Below are positions 42,308-49,662 of a stretch of DNA of 49,662 bases, in pieces. The notes beneath the pieces are model-generated. The model was not told where the DNA came from, did no database searches, and saw only the letters and a list, made by a program, of their open reading frames with translations. The translations under genes and the position numbers were made by a program. The stretch's first letter is position 1. Each line of letters begins with the position of its first letter. Origin of the DNA: Pseudomonadota bacterium (lineage in GTDB: Bacteria; Pseudomonadota; Gammaproteobacteria; Burkholderiales; Ferrovaceae); assembly GCA_021805445.1 (NCBI GenBank), contig JAJZFH010000012.1, forward strand, positions 1 to 49,662, given 5' to 3'.

Positions 42308-45066
42308 ATATAACGCATCCGCACACTGCGGATATGATGGTGAGCCCTTCTTCCGTACGCAGCACCGCCGCCACTTGCCCCTATTGTGGCGTCGGTTGCG
42401 GCGTTTTGATCGAGCATGATGACAGTGGATTGCGTCAGGTCATCGGCGATCCGAACCATCCGGCCAATTATGGACGGCTTTGTACCAAAGGAGCCACCTT
42501 GCTCCAGTCGGTTCGACCCGAAGGCCGTCTTCTCACCCCCGAATGGCGTCCCGATCGCACTCGATCGCCCATCCCCTTGACCTGGCCCGAGGCACTCGAC
42601 AGGGTTGCCCGCCAATTCGGCCAGATCATCCGTGACCATGGCCCCGATGCTGTCGGCTTTTACCTGTCCGGTCAACTGCTGACAGAGGACTACTATATTT
42701 TCAACAAACTTGCCAAGGGTCTGATCGGGACCAACAATGTCGATACCAATTCGCGGCTATGCATGTCGAGCGCCGTAGTCGCCTACAAGGAGACCTTGGG
42801 GGCCGATGCTCCGCCTTGCAGTTATGAAGATCTGGAGTTGAGCGACTGCCTGTTAATCGCCGGTAGCAACATGGCCTACGCTCATCCTGTGCTTTATCGC
42901 CGCATCGAGGATGCGCGCGAAAAGCAACCCGGCCGGCGCACCATCGTGGTGGATCCGCGGCGCACCGAGACCGCCGCAGCGGCCGATTTGCACCTGGCAA
43001 TCTTGCCCGGTACGGATATCTGGCTCTATAACGCCATGCTTCATGTGCTGATCTGGGAGGGATTACTGGATCATGATTTCATCCGCGACCATACCGACGG
43101 TTTCGAAGTTCTACGCCAGCATGTCGCCGAAATCACCCCTGCCATCGCCGCTGACATTTGTGGGATCTCTGCGGAAGACATCATCAAGGCAGCGCGTTGG
43201 TGGGGAAAATCCGTGGCCCCCTTGAGTTTATGGTGTCAGGGGCTCAATCAATCACATCACGGCACCCATAACGGCACAGCCCTGATCGCCTTGTCCCTGG
43301 CAACCGGCAAGATCGGCAAGCCGGGATGCGGGCCTTTTTCCCTGACCGGACAACCCAACGCCATGGGGGGACGAGAGGTCGGGGGACTCTCCAACCTTCT
43401 GTCAGCCCATCGCGATCTCGCCAATCCCCAACATCGTGCAGAAGTGGCCCAACTGTGGGGAGTTCCCTCGGTACCCGACCAGCCAGGTTTCTCGGCTGTA
43501 GAGTTGTTCGAGGCCGCGCGAGCAGGCCAGGTCAAAGCGTTGTGGATCGTTTGTACCAACCCTGCCCACTCGATGCCCGACCAAACCTTGGTTCGGGAGG
43601 CATTGACCAATTGTAAACTGGTGGTGGTGCAGGATGCGTATGCCCATACCGAAACCACCGCCTATGCCGACTTACTGCTGCCTGCCTGCACCTGGGGCGA
43701 AAAGGAAGGTACGGTCACCAATTCCGAACGCTGTATCACCCATGTCAGACCCGCCTTGGCCCAACCTGGCGACAGTCGTGCCGATTGGCGCATCGGTCGT
43801 GATTTCGCCCTCGTCCTTGGACGCGAATTGGGACGCAGTGAAGAAGCCGAACGCCTGTTTCCCTATGAACATCCTCGCGAAATTTTCGAGGAGCATTGCC
43901 GCACCACAGCAGGTCGAGACCTCGACATTACCGGCTTGAGTTACGACCTGCTCGACCTACGGGGACCGCAACGCTGGCCTTTTCCTCAGGGAGCCACCCA
44001 GGATCGCGTACGACTCTATGGCGACCACCGTTTTGCCACTGCCAATGGTCGCGCCCATTTTGTGGTTCCAGTCACCTCGCTCACTGCGGAGCGTTGCAAT
44101 GCGCGTTATCCCTTTCACCTCACCAGCGGTCGTTTGCGCGATCAGTGGCATACCATGACCCGTACAGGACGGGTGGCCCAACTCGGTAATCATGATCGTG
44201 AACCCTGCCTGCAACTCAATCCTGCCGACATGACGCGACGGGGCCTGGCTCCAGGGTCTCTGGTCAACGTATCGAGCCCACGAGGAAATCTGGTGATTCG
44301 TCTCCAGGCCTCCCAGGAAGTTGCCTCAGGGCAGGCCTTCATGGCGATGCATTGGGGCCGCAACCGACTCAATAGCCACGGGGTCAACGAACTGACTCTG
44401 AAAACTTTCGATCCCTATTCCAAACAACCCGAACTCAAACATGCAGCGGTTCGGATCGAACCTGCCATACTCCCCTATACCACGGTGATGATGGGAAGTG
44501 CCGCCGACAGCGAGCAAGCTCGACGATGCACCCTCCTATGGCTCGACCAGATTCCTCCTCTACTGTCCCCCTTTGGCTATGCCAGCGTCTCTTTGGTAGG
44601 TCGAAACCATCCCGCCGTGATCCTGAATCTGGCCCACGACAAACCCATTCCCGCATCCTGGCTGGAGCCGATGGACCAACTGTTTGGACTGGTCAGTGGA
44701 GTCTGCATGGAATACCATGACGCCCGTGCCCATATCGCCAAAAAAGTCCTTTTGGTGGATCAGCAGTTGATTGCGGCGCGCTTGACGGGCGAGACGGTGG
44801 CGGCTCCCTGGTTGGAAAGCGCTCTTCTGGAAAAGCAAACGGTGGCCGAGATTCGACACTGGCTGTTGGCGCCTTTATCAACGCCTCCAACTTCGATTCG
44901 GGTTGCAAGCCGAACGGTTTGCAACTGTTTGGAGGTCAGTGAAGAGACCTTGCGGACCGCCATCGAAAAAGGCACCACCCTCGCCGAATTGCAGGCTTCC
45001 CTGCGCTGTGGCACCCAGTGTGGTTCCTGTCTGCCAGAGATCCGGCGGATGCTGGGTCAACACTAA
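42304..45066 (+). CDS. nasA: Assimilatory nitrate reductase catalytic subunit
   Basis: The 920-residue cytosolic molybdoenzyme reduces nitrate to nitrite. An N-terminal [4Fe-4S] motif (CPYCGVGCGVL … RLCTKG) leads to the bis-MGD-binding body with SRLCMSSAVVAYKETLGAD and QPNAMGGREVGG. The last 50 residues are a BFD-like [2Fe-2S] domain (CNCLEVSEET … RCGTQCGSC), as in NasA/NasC enzymes that take electrons directly. There is no NasB-type flavoprotein in the window, so the electron donor is open; ferredoxin, NirB or a distant reductase are options. Its coupling to the kinase gene by ATGA suggests fixed stoichiometry. It ends 24 bases from the convergent moaD, with no terminator evident. Confidence 0.95.
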   Translation: MNITHPHTADMMVSPSSVRSTAATCPYCGVGCGVLIEHDDSGLRQVIGDPNHPANYGRLCTKGATLLQSVRPEGRLLTPEWRPDRTRSPIPLTWPEALDRVARQFGQIIRDHGPDAVGFYLSGQLLTEDYYIFNKLAKGLIGTNNVDTNSRLCMSSAVVAYKETLGADAPPCSYEDLELSDCLLIAGSNMAYAHPVLYRRIEDAREKQPGRRTIVVDPRRTETAAAADLHLAILPGTDIWLYNAMLHVLIWEGLLDHDFIRDHTDGFEVLRQHVAEITPAIAADICGISAEDIIKAARWWGKSVAPLSLWCQGLNQSHHGTHNGTALIALSLATGKIGKPGCGPFSLTGQPNAMGGREVGGLSNLLSAHRDLANPQHRAEVAQLWGVPSVPDQPGFSAVELFEAARAGQVKALWIVCTNPAHSMPDQTLVREALTNCKLVVVQDAYAHTETTAYADLLLPACTWGEKEGTVTNSERCITHVRPALAQPGDSRADWRIGRDFALVLGRELGRSEEAERLFPYEHPREIFEEHCRTTAGRDLDITGLSYDLLDLRGPQRWPFPQGATQDRVRLYGDHRFATANGRAHFVVPVTSLTAERCNARYPFHLTSGRLRDQWHTMTRTGRVAQLGNHDREPCLQLNPADMTRRGLAPGSLVNVSSPRGNLVIRLQASQEVASGQAFMAMHWGRNRLNSHGVNELTLKTFDPYSKQPELKHAAVRIEPAILPYTTVMMGSAADSEQARRCTLLWLDQIPPLLSPFGYASVSLVGRNHPAVILNLAHDKPIPASWLEPMDQLFGLVSGVCMEYHDARAHIAKKVLLVDQQLIAARLTGETVAAPWLESALLEKQTVAEIRHWLLAPLSTPPTSIRVASRTVCNCLEVSEETLRTAIEKGTTLAELQASLRCGTQCGSCLPEIRRMLGQH

Positions 45067-45090
45067 CGTACCGGCTTGCTCGAGAAGAGG

Positions 45091-45336
45091 TTACCCGCCT
45101 GTCACTGGGGGAATCAGGGCAACTTCATCCTCGTCGCGCAATACCACGGATTCCTCGATGAGAATGGTTTGGTTGAGAGCAACCCGGAAAGGACGGCTCA
45201 AGGCCTCACGAGTCGCCAGGCTACGTGTCCGTAACTCGTCCAACAACTCGCCCACGGTCTGATCGGGGTGACTCAAGGGAATCATTTCAACTCTGCCAAA
45301 AACATCCTGTATACGTCCAAAGTACAGTATTTTCAT
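45091..45336 (-). CDS. moaD: Molybdopterin synthase sulfur carrier subunit
   Basis: The 81-residue ubiquitin-like MoaD ends in the obligatory Gly-Gly (PPVTGG), whose carboxylate is activated and thiolated before sulfur is given to MoaE's substrate. Also typical are KILYFGRIQDVFG and DEDEVALIPP. No MoeB-type activating enzyme is in the window and must be elsewhere. It is the last gene of the moaA–mog–mobB–moeA–moaD set and overlaps moeA by four bases. Confidence 0.94.
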   Translation of the reverse strand: MKILYFGRIQDVFGRVEMIPLSHPDQTVGELLDELRTRSLATREALSRPFRVALNQTILIEESVVLRDEDEVALIPPVTGG

Positions 45337-46532
45337 ATCAACAACCCGGAAAACGGCATGAAACGGACAGTATCTCCTCGATCTACTGAATGCCCGGCGG
45401 GTATTTCCACCAGCCCATCCGCCTGAACCAGTGAGGTCAAGGAAGCGGAACCCTGATTCGCCACCAAAGTCAGAAAACTGCCTCCCCCATCGTTATGCAA
45501 CCGTGCCCGTAGCCATTCGGTCCGTTCCCTTGCCTGGGGCCAATCAAAATCAGCCCGAATCTGGTAGGTTAGCGGTTGCCAATCCAGGGATCCCTGGCTG
45601 GAGAGGATGAAGGGTCGCACAAACAAGCAAAAAATGACAAAGGCCGAGACGGGATTGCCGGGCAAACCCAGAAATGGCACCCCCTTTACCTGCCCGAAGG
45701 CAAAAGGTTTTCCCGGCTTGATGGCCACTCGCCACAAGTCGATCTGACCGATATGTTCCACTGCCCTGCGCACGTGGTCCTCCTCTCCCACGGAAACCCC
45801 ACCGCAGGTCAGTATGATGTCGGCCACGGATGCAGCCATCGTGAGGGCCGAGACAGTCTGATCGAACTGGTCGGGAACCACACCAAGGTCCACGACATTG
45901 CAATGGAGTGCTTCGAGCAAACCATGCAAAACAAAACGGTTGGAATTGTAGATTTGTCCCGGTGCCAGGGGACGGCCGGGTTGCACCAATTCGTCCCCGG
46001 TAAAAAACACGGCGACGGACAGCTTGCGGTAAACCACGACCGACTCAATTCCGACCGCTGCCAGCAATCCCATATCCTGAGGACGAATACGGCTTCCCGC
46101 ACGCCGGACGGCGTCCCCGACGCGAGCATCTTCACCTCGTTGACGAATATGCTGGCCCAGGCGGGGGCTGCGGGTAAAGCGCACTTCCGTGCTCGCCATC
46201 TCGCTGTCCTCCTGCATCACCACCGCGTCTGCCCCCGGAGGGAGACAGGCCCCGGTAAAGAGACGGGCCACCGACTGAGGTGCCAAGGGTTGGGCCTTCT
46301 GACCCGCAGGAATGCGCTGGGAAACCGGCAAGGGACGATCGAGGTCGGCAATACGAACGGCATAACCGTCCATCATACTGACATCCTCTGGGGGCAAATC
46401 GCACCGGGCGCAGGTATCTTCGGCCAGCACTCGCCCTTGGCTGTGCTCCAGAGGAACGGTTTCAGTGGCCGGCCGGGTTTGGATGCTCGCGATCAATCGT
46501 ATGAGGGCAGCCTCTGGAGTCAGGGGATTCAT
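45333..46532 (-). CDS. moeA: Molybdopterin molybdenumtransferase
   Basis: MoeA inserts molybdate into adenylated molybdopterin made by Mog. The 399-residue protein has SMMDGYAV in the N-terminal part, RLFTGACLPPGADAVVMQED, the MPT-binding segment FFTGDELV and ILTCGGVSVGEEDHVRRAV near residue 240, and LPGNPVSAFV. Length is usual. The start overlaps the mobB stop by four bases and the stop overlaps the moaD start, showing translational coupling along this cofactor operon. Confidence 0.96.
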   Translation of the reverse strand: MNPLTPEAALIRLIASIQTRPATETVPLEHSQGRVLAEDTCARCDLPPEDVSMMDGYAVRIADLDRPLPVSQRIPAGQKAQPLAPQSVARLFTGACLPPGADAVVMQEDSEMASTEVRFTRSPRLGQHIRQRGEDARVGDAVRRAGSRIRPQDMGLLAAVGIESVVVYRKLSVAVFFTGDELVQPGRPLAPGQIYNSNRFVLHGLLEALHCNVVDLGVVPDQFDQTVSALTMAASVADIILTCGGVSVGEEDHVRRAVEHIGQIDLWRVAIKPGKPFAFGQVKGVPFLGLPGNPVSAFVIFCLFVRPFILSSQGSLDWQPLTYQIRADFDWPQARERTEWLRARLHNDGGGSFLTLVANQGSASLTSLVQADGLVEIPAGHSVDRGDTVRFMPFSGLLI

Positions 46533-47026
46533 CGTGATAATTCCAGTCGTTGTGCAATGAAAAGCGCCATGGGCTCAGGTCGATTCAAGTCGAATTGTGG
46601 CAGAAAACTCGCTACGGGGCGATCCGATGCTACCGCGAGAATATTGGCATCACCAGGGGAGATCAGTGGTTTTTCAGTGCTGGCGCGCCAAACCTCTAGT
46701 TTGGGCATGGGCTCATGCTTGAAGCCTTCCACCAACACCAGATCACATGGTGCGAGACAGGCAGTGAGATCTTCCAGGCAAGGCTCCGAGCATTCCCGGT
46801 TTTCGTGCATCAGGAACCAGCGTCGGGATGTGGCAAGCAATACTTCCTGACTCCCTGCTTCACGAAAACGCCAACTATCCTTGCCAGGCTGATCGAGATC
46901 CACCTGATGATGGGCATGCTTGATCACCGACACCCGTAACCCCCACTCCCTGAACAAAGGGATCAACTTTTCGATCAGAGTGGTCTTGCCACTCCCGGAA
47001 TAGCCAGTAATACCGAATAACTTCAT
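46529..47026 (-). CDS. mobB: Molybdopterin-guanine dinucleotide biosynthesis adaptor
   Basis: The 165-residue GTP-binding MobB aids MobA in making bis-MGD. The P-loop GYSGSGKTTLIEKLI is at residues 7–21, followed by VIKHAHHQVDLDQPGKDSWRF, which is typical. A later LVLVEGFKHEPMPKLEVWR completes the family pattern. It shares one base with the mog stop and four with the moeA start. mobA itself is on the other side of the nitrate operon. Confidence 0.95.
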   Translation of the reverse strand: MKLFGITGYSGSGKTTLIEKLIPLFREWGLRVSVIKHAHHQVDLDQPGKDSWRFREAGSQEVLLATSRRWFLMHENRECSEPCLEDLTACLAPCDLVLVEGFKHEPMPKLEVWRASTEKPLISPGDANILAVASDRPVASFLPQFDLNRPEPMALFIAQRLELSR

Positions 47027-47565
47027 TATTTTTTTGGGCGGAAAGCCGTGATCACATCGGGCCGAGTCTCCAAACGTGGCCCCCCGATCAGATCGATGCA
47101 GTAGGGTACGGCCGCAAAAATTCCATCCAGGGTTTGTTTGATAGCTCTCGGCTGCCCTGGCAGATTGAGAATCAGGGTATGCCCCCGGGTAGCCCCAATC
47201 TGACGCGAGAGGATAGCAGTCGGGACATATTTCAGGCTGACGGCGCGCATCTGTTCGCCAAAACCGTCCAGCACGCGATGAGCAATATTCCGGGTGGCAT
47301 CTGGAGTGACATCACGAGGTGCCGGTCCGGTCCCGCCGGTGGTCAAGATCAGGGCGCAATCCTCCCGATCACAGAGTTCGATCAAGGTTGTTTCAATCAA
47401 AGATTGTTCATCGGGAATCAATCGGGACAGGGCCTGCCAAGACGTGACCAGTACTTCGTCGAGCCAGGCTTGCAGAGCCGGTAAACCACGATCTTCGTAG
47501 ATCCCTTGGCTGGCCCGATCACTCACACTAACCAATCCGATCCGAACGGGAATGAGAACTGACAT
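47026..47565 (-). CDS. mog: Molybdopterin adenylyltransferase
   Basis: The 179-residue Mog activates molybdopterin with AMP before MoeA acts. The start (RIGLVSVSDRASQGIYEDRG) and the binding loop LILTTGGTGPAPRDVTPDAT near residue 75 are diagnostic, and LNLPGQPRAIKQTLDGIFAAVPYC closes the fold. It lies 40 bases after moaA, with the two likely on one transcript, and overlaps mobB by one base. Confidence 0.95.
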   Translation of the reverse strand: MSVLIPVRIGLVSVSDRASQGIYEDRGLPALQAWLDEVLVTSWQALSRLIPDEQSLIETTLIELCDREDCALILTTGGTGPAPRDVTPDATRNIAHRVLDGFGEQMRAVSLKYVPTAILSRQIGATRGHTLILNLPGQPRAIKQTLDGIFAAVPYCIDLIGGPRLETRPDVITAFRPKK

Positions 47566-47605
47566 GAAACAGAAAACTCCTGAAATTCAAATTGAAAAAG
47601 GGTGA

Positions 47606-48592
47606 TCAACCACCCGTGGACGACATGAAGCGCATGATTTTTTCAGGGAATTCCCTAAATTCATGGCGCTCAGGTTTGAGTTCGACCGCTGCTCTCAAGG
47701 CCAGTGTCAATTCTTCATCACTGGCCCCCGAGCGCATCAAGGTACGAAAATCGACCCGCGCTTCCTGACCCAGGCAGAGGTGCAATATTCCATCCACCGT
47801 CAAACGCACGCGATTGCAAGTGGCGCAAAAATGACGTGAAATCGGCGTGATGAACCCCACATTGAAGGTCCCTTCGGGATCTTGCAGATAATACGCCGGG
47901 CCGTCCCCTGGAATCAGGGCGGGAATCAGGTCAAACCGTTGCGTCAGGCGTTGCCGGGTCTCCTGCAAATCATAGGGAGCGATGGTCCGCCCGCTATCCC
48001 CCATGGGCATGGGCTCGATCAAGCGCAGAATCAGTCTGTGATCTCTACAAAAAGCCACCATGTCGTCGATTTCGCGGTCGTTGACGCCGGGCACGATCAC
48101 CATGTTGATCTTGATGGGGGAAAACCCTACCTGCTGTGCCGCATCGATGCCAGCCATGATTTTTGCGAAGGCATCCTGTCCAGTCAGGCATTTGATCTGT
48201 TCCGGTATGAGGGAATCGAGGCTGATGTTGACGCGACTCACCCCGGCATCCCGCAAGGCCTGAGCGTGATCTTCGAGCCGTGTCGCATTGGTACTGAGAG
48301 ACAATTCTTCAAGCCCTGGCAAGGCCGCCAGACGCCGAGCCAGCAGAGGCAGTTGGGCGCGCAGCAACGGTTCACCTCCAGTCAAACGGATGCGGCTCAC
48401 CCCGGATCTAACAAAAATTGCCATCAGGCGTTCGATCTCGGCGAAGTTCAACCAATGGGCAGGAACTTCAAACCCTCTGAACCCTTTGGGGATACAGTAG
48501 GCGCAACGCAGATCACAACGATCGGTCACTGACAGGCGCAGATAGGAAATCTGGCGGCCAAAACGATCAATCAGCGTGGGAAAAGTCTTCAT
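47606..48592 (-). CDS. moaA: GTP 3',8-cyclase
   Basis: MoaA is the radical-SAM enzyme that starts molybdenum cofactor synthesis by rearranging GTP. The SAM cluster motif CDLRCAYC is near residue 27, the second cluster motif FCATCNRVRL … LCLGQ is in the C-terminal third, and the protein ends in Gly-Gly (SSTGG), needed for activity. I start at MKTFPTLIDRFGRQ, giving 328 residues, close to the family norm; ATGs at 48640 and 48649 are in frame, none with a strong ribosome-binding site. It heads the right-hand cofactor operon. The 230 bases before it to the next gene contain no ORF; I looked for and did not recognise a Moco riboswitch. Confidence 0.94.
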   Translation of the reverse strand: MKTFPTLIDRFGRQISYLRLSVTDRCDLRCAYCIPKGFRGFEVPAHWLNFAEIERLMAIFVRSGVSRIRLTGGEPLLRAQLPLLARRLAALPGLEELSLSTNATRLEDHAQALRDAGVSRVNISLDSLIPEQIKCLTGQDAFAKIMAGIDAAQQVGFSPIKINMVIVPGVNDREIDDMVAFCRDHRLILRLIEPMPMGDSGRTIAPYDLQETRQRLTQRFDLIPALIPGDGPAYYLQDPEGTFNVGFITPISRHFCATCNRVRLTVDGILHLCLGQEARVDFRTLMRSGASDEELTLALRAAVELKPERHEFREFPEKIMRFMSSTGG

Positions 48593-48822
48593 CAGATCTT
48601 TATGTTTGATTAAACCGGTAGTTGTTGGGACAGTTGTCATGTCGACCATTTTCGAGCCGCGCCCTCTGAACCAGCCCCTCAGGGTTTACTTGAGCAGTAC
48701 CTACGGGCTCCCAATTTCGAGCGGCACTCGACCCGCAGGTTCCTCGACCAAATTTCTTGATTCTCCATGGAATACTCGCTCAGTATCCCACAATCGTTCC
48801 TTCGATGTTGCCATGCAGGGAA

Positions 48823-49662
48823 TCAAAATATCAATCGGGTTGTGGCGATCCATCCACTTCCGAAGGTGCTGAATCCACTCATGTTGGCCGTCTGATAACC
48901 AATGCCCAGAGTCAATTTGGTTCTCCCCTCGAGGGTAATCCGACCGAAGTTGATCCCGTAGGTGACGATTAACTGATCTTTCCCGGAAAATTGACCGCCT
49001 TTCCAATGGGTTAAACTGGTTTCGATTTCCGGCCAGAAATAGTTGGAAAAGTGCCCTTGAAAAGCGGTATTCCAGACGACGGGCTCGCCCAGGTAATTCT
49101 GGTTTCCAGAAGGAAAACTTTCGCTGAGAGTGCTCATGACAGCCACACCTTGCCCTCGGGTTCCCCAACCCTTTCCAACGGCCAGGGTTGGGGTGGTCAC
49201 GGTAGCGTTCTGGGTAAAGGGCGTGTTCCCTGTCGGAAGACTAACCCCCATGAAGCCAGAGACGACGTAATTGCCATGTTCTTCATTGGCGGCCAGGAAT
49301 CGGTATTTCATGAGCAATGTTTCATCGGTCCACCCTGATGTCGTGGTTCTGGGAGTTTGGAGGTTCATGTAACCCGGTTGTCCAATCAGGATTTCAACAT
49401 GTTCGGAAGGAATCAATTCCAGTCCTCTTACCCCACTACCATTGTTGGTCAGCGTGGTTTCCCCCACCTTGTTCTGCACGATTTCATCATAGCGATATTG
49501 TTCTATCAGTTGTGGAAACACAGTCACCAATGGGCACACCCAATGGGGTTGTTCCTCCAGGGTCTTGTCCACAGTGGCAAACCAACCGCTATTCGTGTCG
49601 GATTCGGAAGCACTCGAGGGGGTGACATCTGCGTGGGCTGTTCCGGTTAACGTTGTCAATGT
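48823..49662 (-). CDS. Outer-membrane beta-barrel protein, N-terminus cut by window edge
   Basis: About 279 codons are visible. The first residues, TLTGTAHA-DV, look like the end of a signal peptide with an Ala-x-Ala cleavage site, so the start codon is beyond the window. The body alternates polar and apolar residues and ends …TTRLIF with a terminal Phe, the signal for outer-membrane insertion. Stretches such as LLMKYRFLAANEEHGNYVVSG and GVSLPTGN resemble small transporter-like or MetA-type barrel proteins, but I cannot name a substrate. It is on the same strand as moaA, about 230 bases upstream of it. Confidence 0.75.
   Translation of the reverse strand, partial: TLTTLTGTAHADVTPSSASESDTNSGWFATVDKTLEEQPHWVCPLVTVFPQLIEQYRYDEIVQNKVGETTLTNNGSGVRGLELIPSEHVEILIGQPGYMNLQTPRTTTSGWTDETLLMKYRFLAANEEHGNYVVSGFMGVSLPTGNTPFTQNATVTTPTLAVGKGWGTRGQGVAVMSTLSESFPSGNQNYLGEPVVWNTAFQGHFSNYFWPEIETSLTHWKGGQFSGKDQLIVTYGINFGRITLEGRTKLTLGIGYQTANMSGFSTFGSGWIATTRLIF

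Noticed and set aside
45576-46850. 424-codon plus-strand frame across moeA and mobB
   Set aside because: It spans two confirmed genes on the other strand and shows no domain pattern.
48701-49168. 155-codon minus-strand frame before moaA
   Set aside because: It overlaps the outer-membrane barrel gene in another frame; the product is Arg-rich and shows no recognisable domain.

Overview
The window is a stretch of bacterial chromosome from a Gram-negative organism. The gene set suggests a betaproteobacterium: an RND pump with a lipoprotein outer-membrane channel, the Anbu proteasome-like cluster, and a nasT/nasS–nirBD–narK–kinase–nitrate reductase operon. An acidophilic or freshwater iron/sulfur-oxidiser type of genome would fit, but nothing seen fixes the genus. 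There is no phage, transposase, integrase or CRISPR array.

Layout, left to right. (1) 1–7651: an Anbu cluster with two Anbu (ancestral beta-subunit) paralogues, a circularly permuted ATP-grasp protein, an alpha-E protein and a 1121-residue transglutaminase/DUF2126 protein, bounded on the right by tRNA-Ser(CGA). (2) 7806–14273, minus: a four-gene RND efflux operon (permease, adaptor, outer-membrane channel, GntR/FCD regulator) with overlapping junctions, a near-consensus promoter whose spacer holds a perfect palindrome, and a hairpin/T-run terminator. (3) Housekeeping genes leuCD (minus), an LD-carboxypeptidase and aroC (plus). (4) 18692–21594, minus: a stand-alone VirB8–VirB9–VirB10 (TrbF/TrbG/TrbI) trio without any secretion ATPase or pilin. 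(5) A PuuD-like membrane protein and a spermidine-synthase-like protein, converging. (6) 23256–31835, minus: a very large cyclic beta-1,2-glucan synthase (NdvB/ChvB type), followed on its upstream side by two tiny coupled lysine-rich ORFs and tRNA-His(GTG).

(7) 32558–48592: a complete nitrate-assimilation block. The central plus-strand operon encodes a nitrate sensor (NasS-like), NirB, NirD, a NarK/NasA transporter, a PP2C-phosphatase/Ser-Thr-kinase fusion and a molybdopterin nitrate reductase. It is preceded by the ANTAR antiterminator gene nasT. Molybdenum-cofactor genes lie on both sides on the minus strand: mobA, moaC, moaE on the left and moaA, mog, mobB, moeA, moaD on the right. Together they give uptake, two-step reduction of nitrate to ammonium, and nearly all of the cofactor pathway that the reductase needs.

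The best-supported regulatory find is the 35.0–35.26 kb leader. It reads in order: an NtrC-like site, a sigma-54 promoter with correct GG-N10-GC spacing, two hairpins with identical AACGGC hexaloops (the A1/G4 pattern bound by ANTAR proteins), and an intrinsic terminator whose 5' arm overlaps the second hairpin. Expression should therefore need both nitrogen limitation (sigma-54/NtrC) and nitrate (NasS releasing NasT). The window ends inside a predicted outer-membrane beta-barrel gene.
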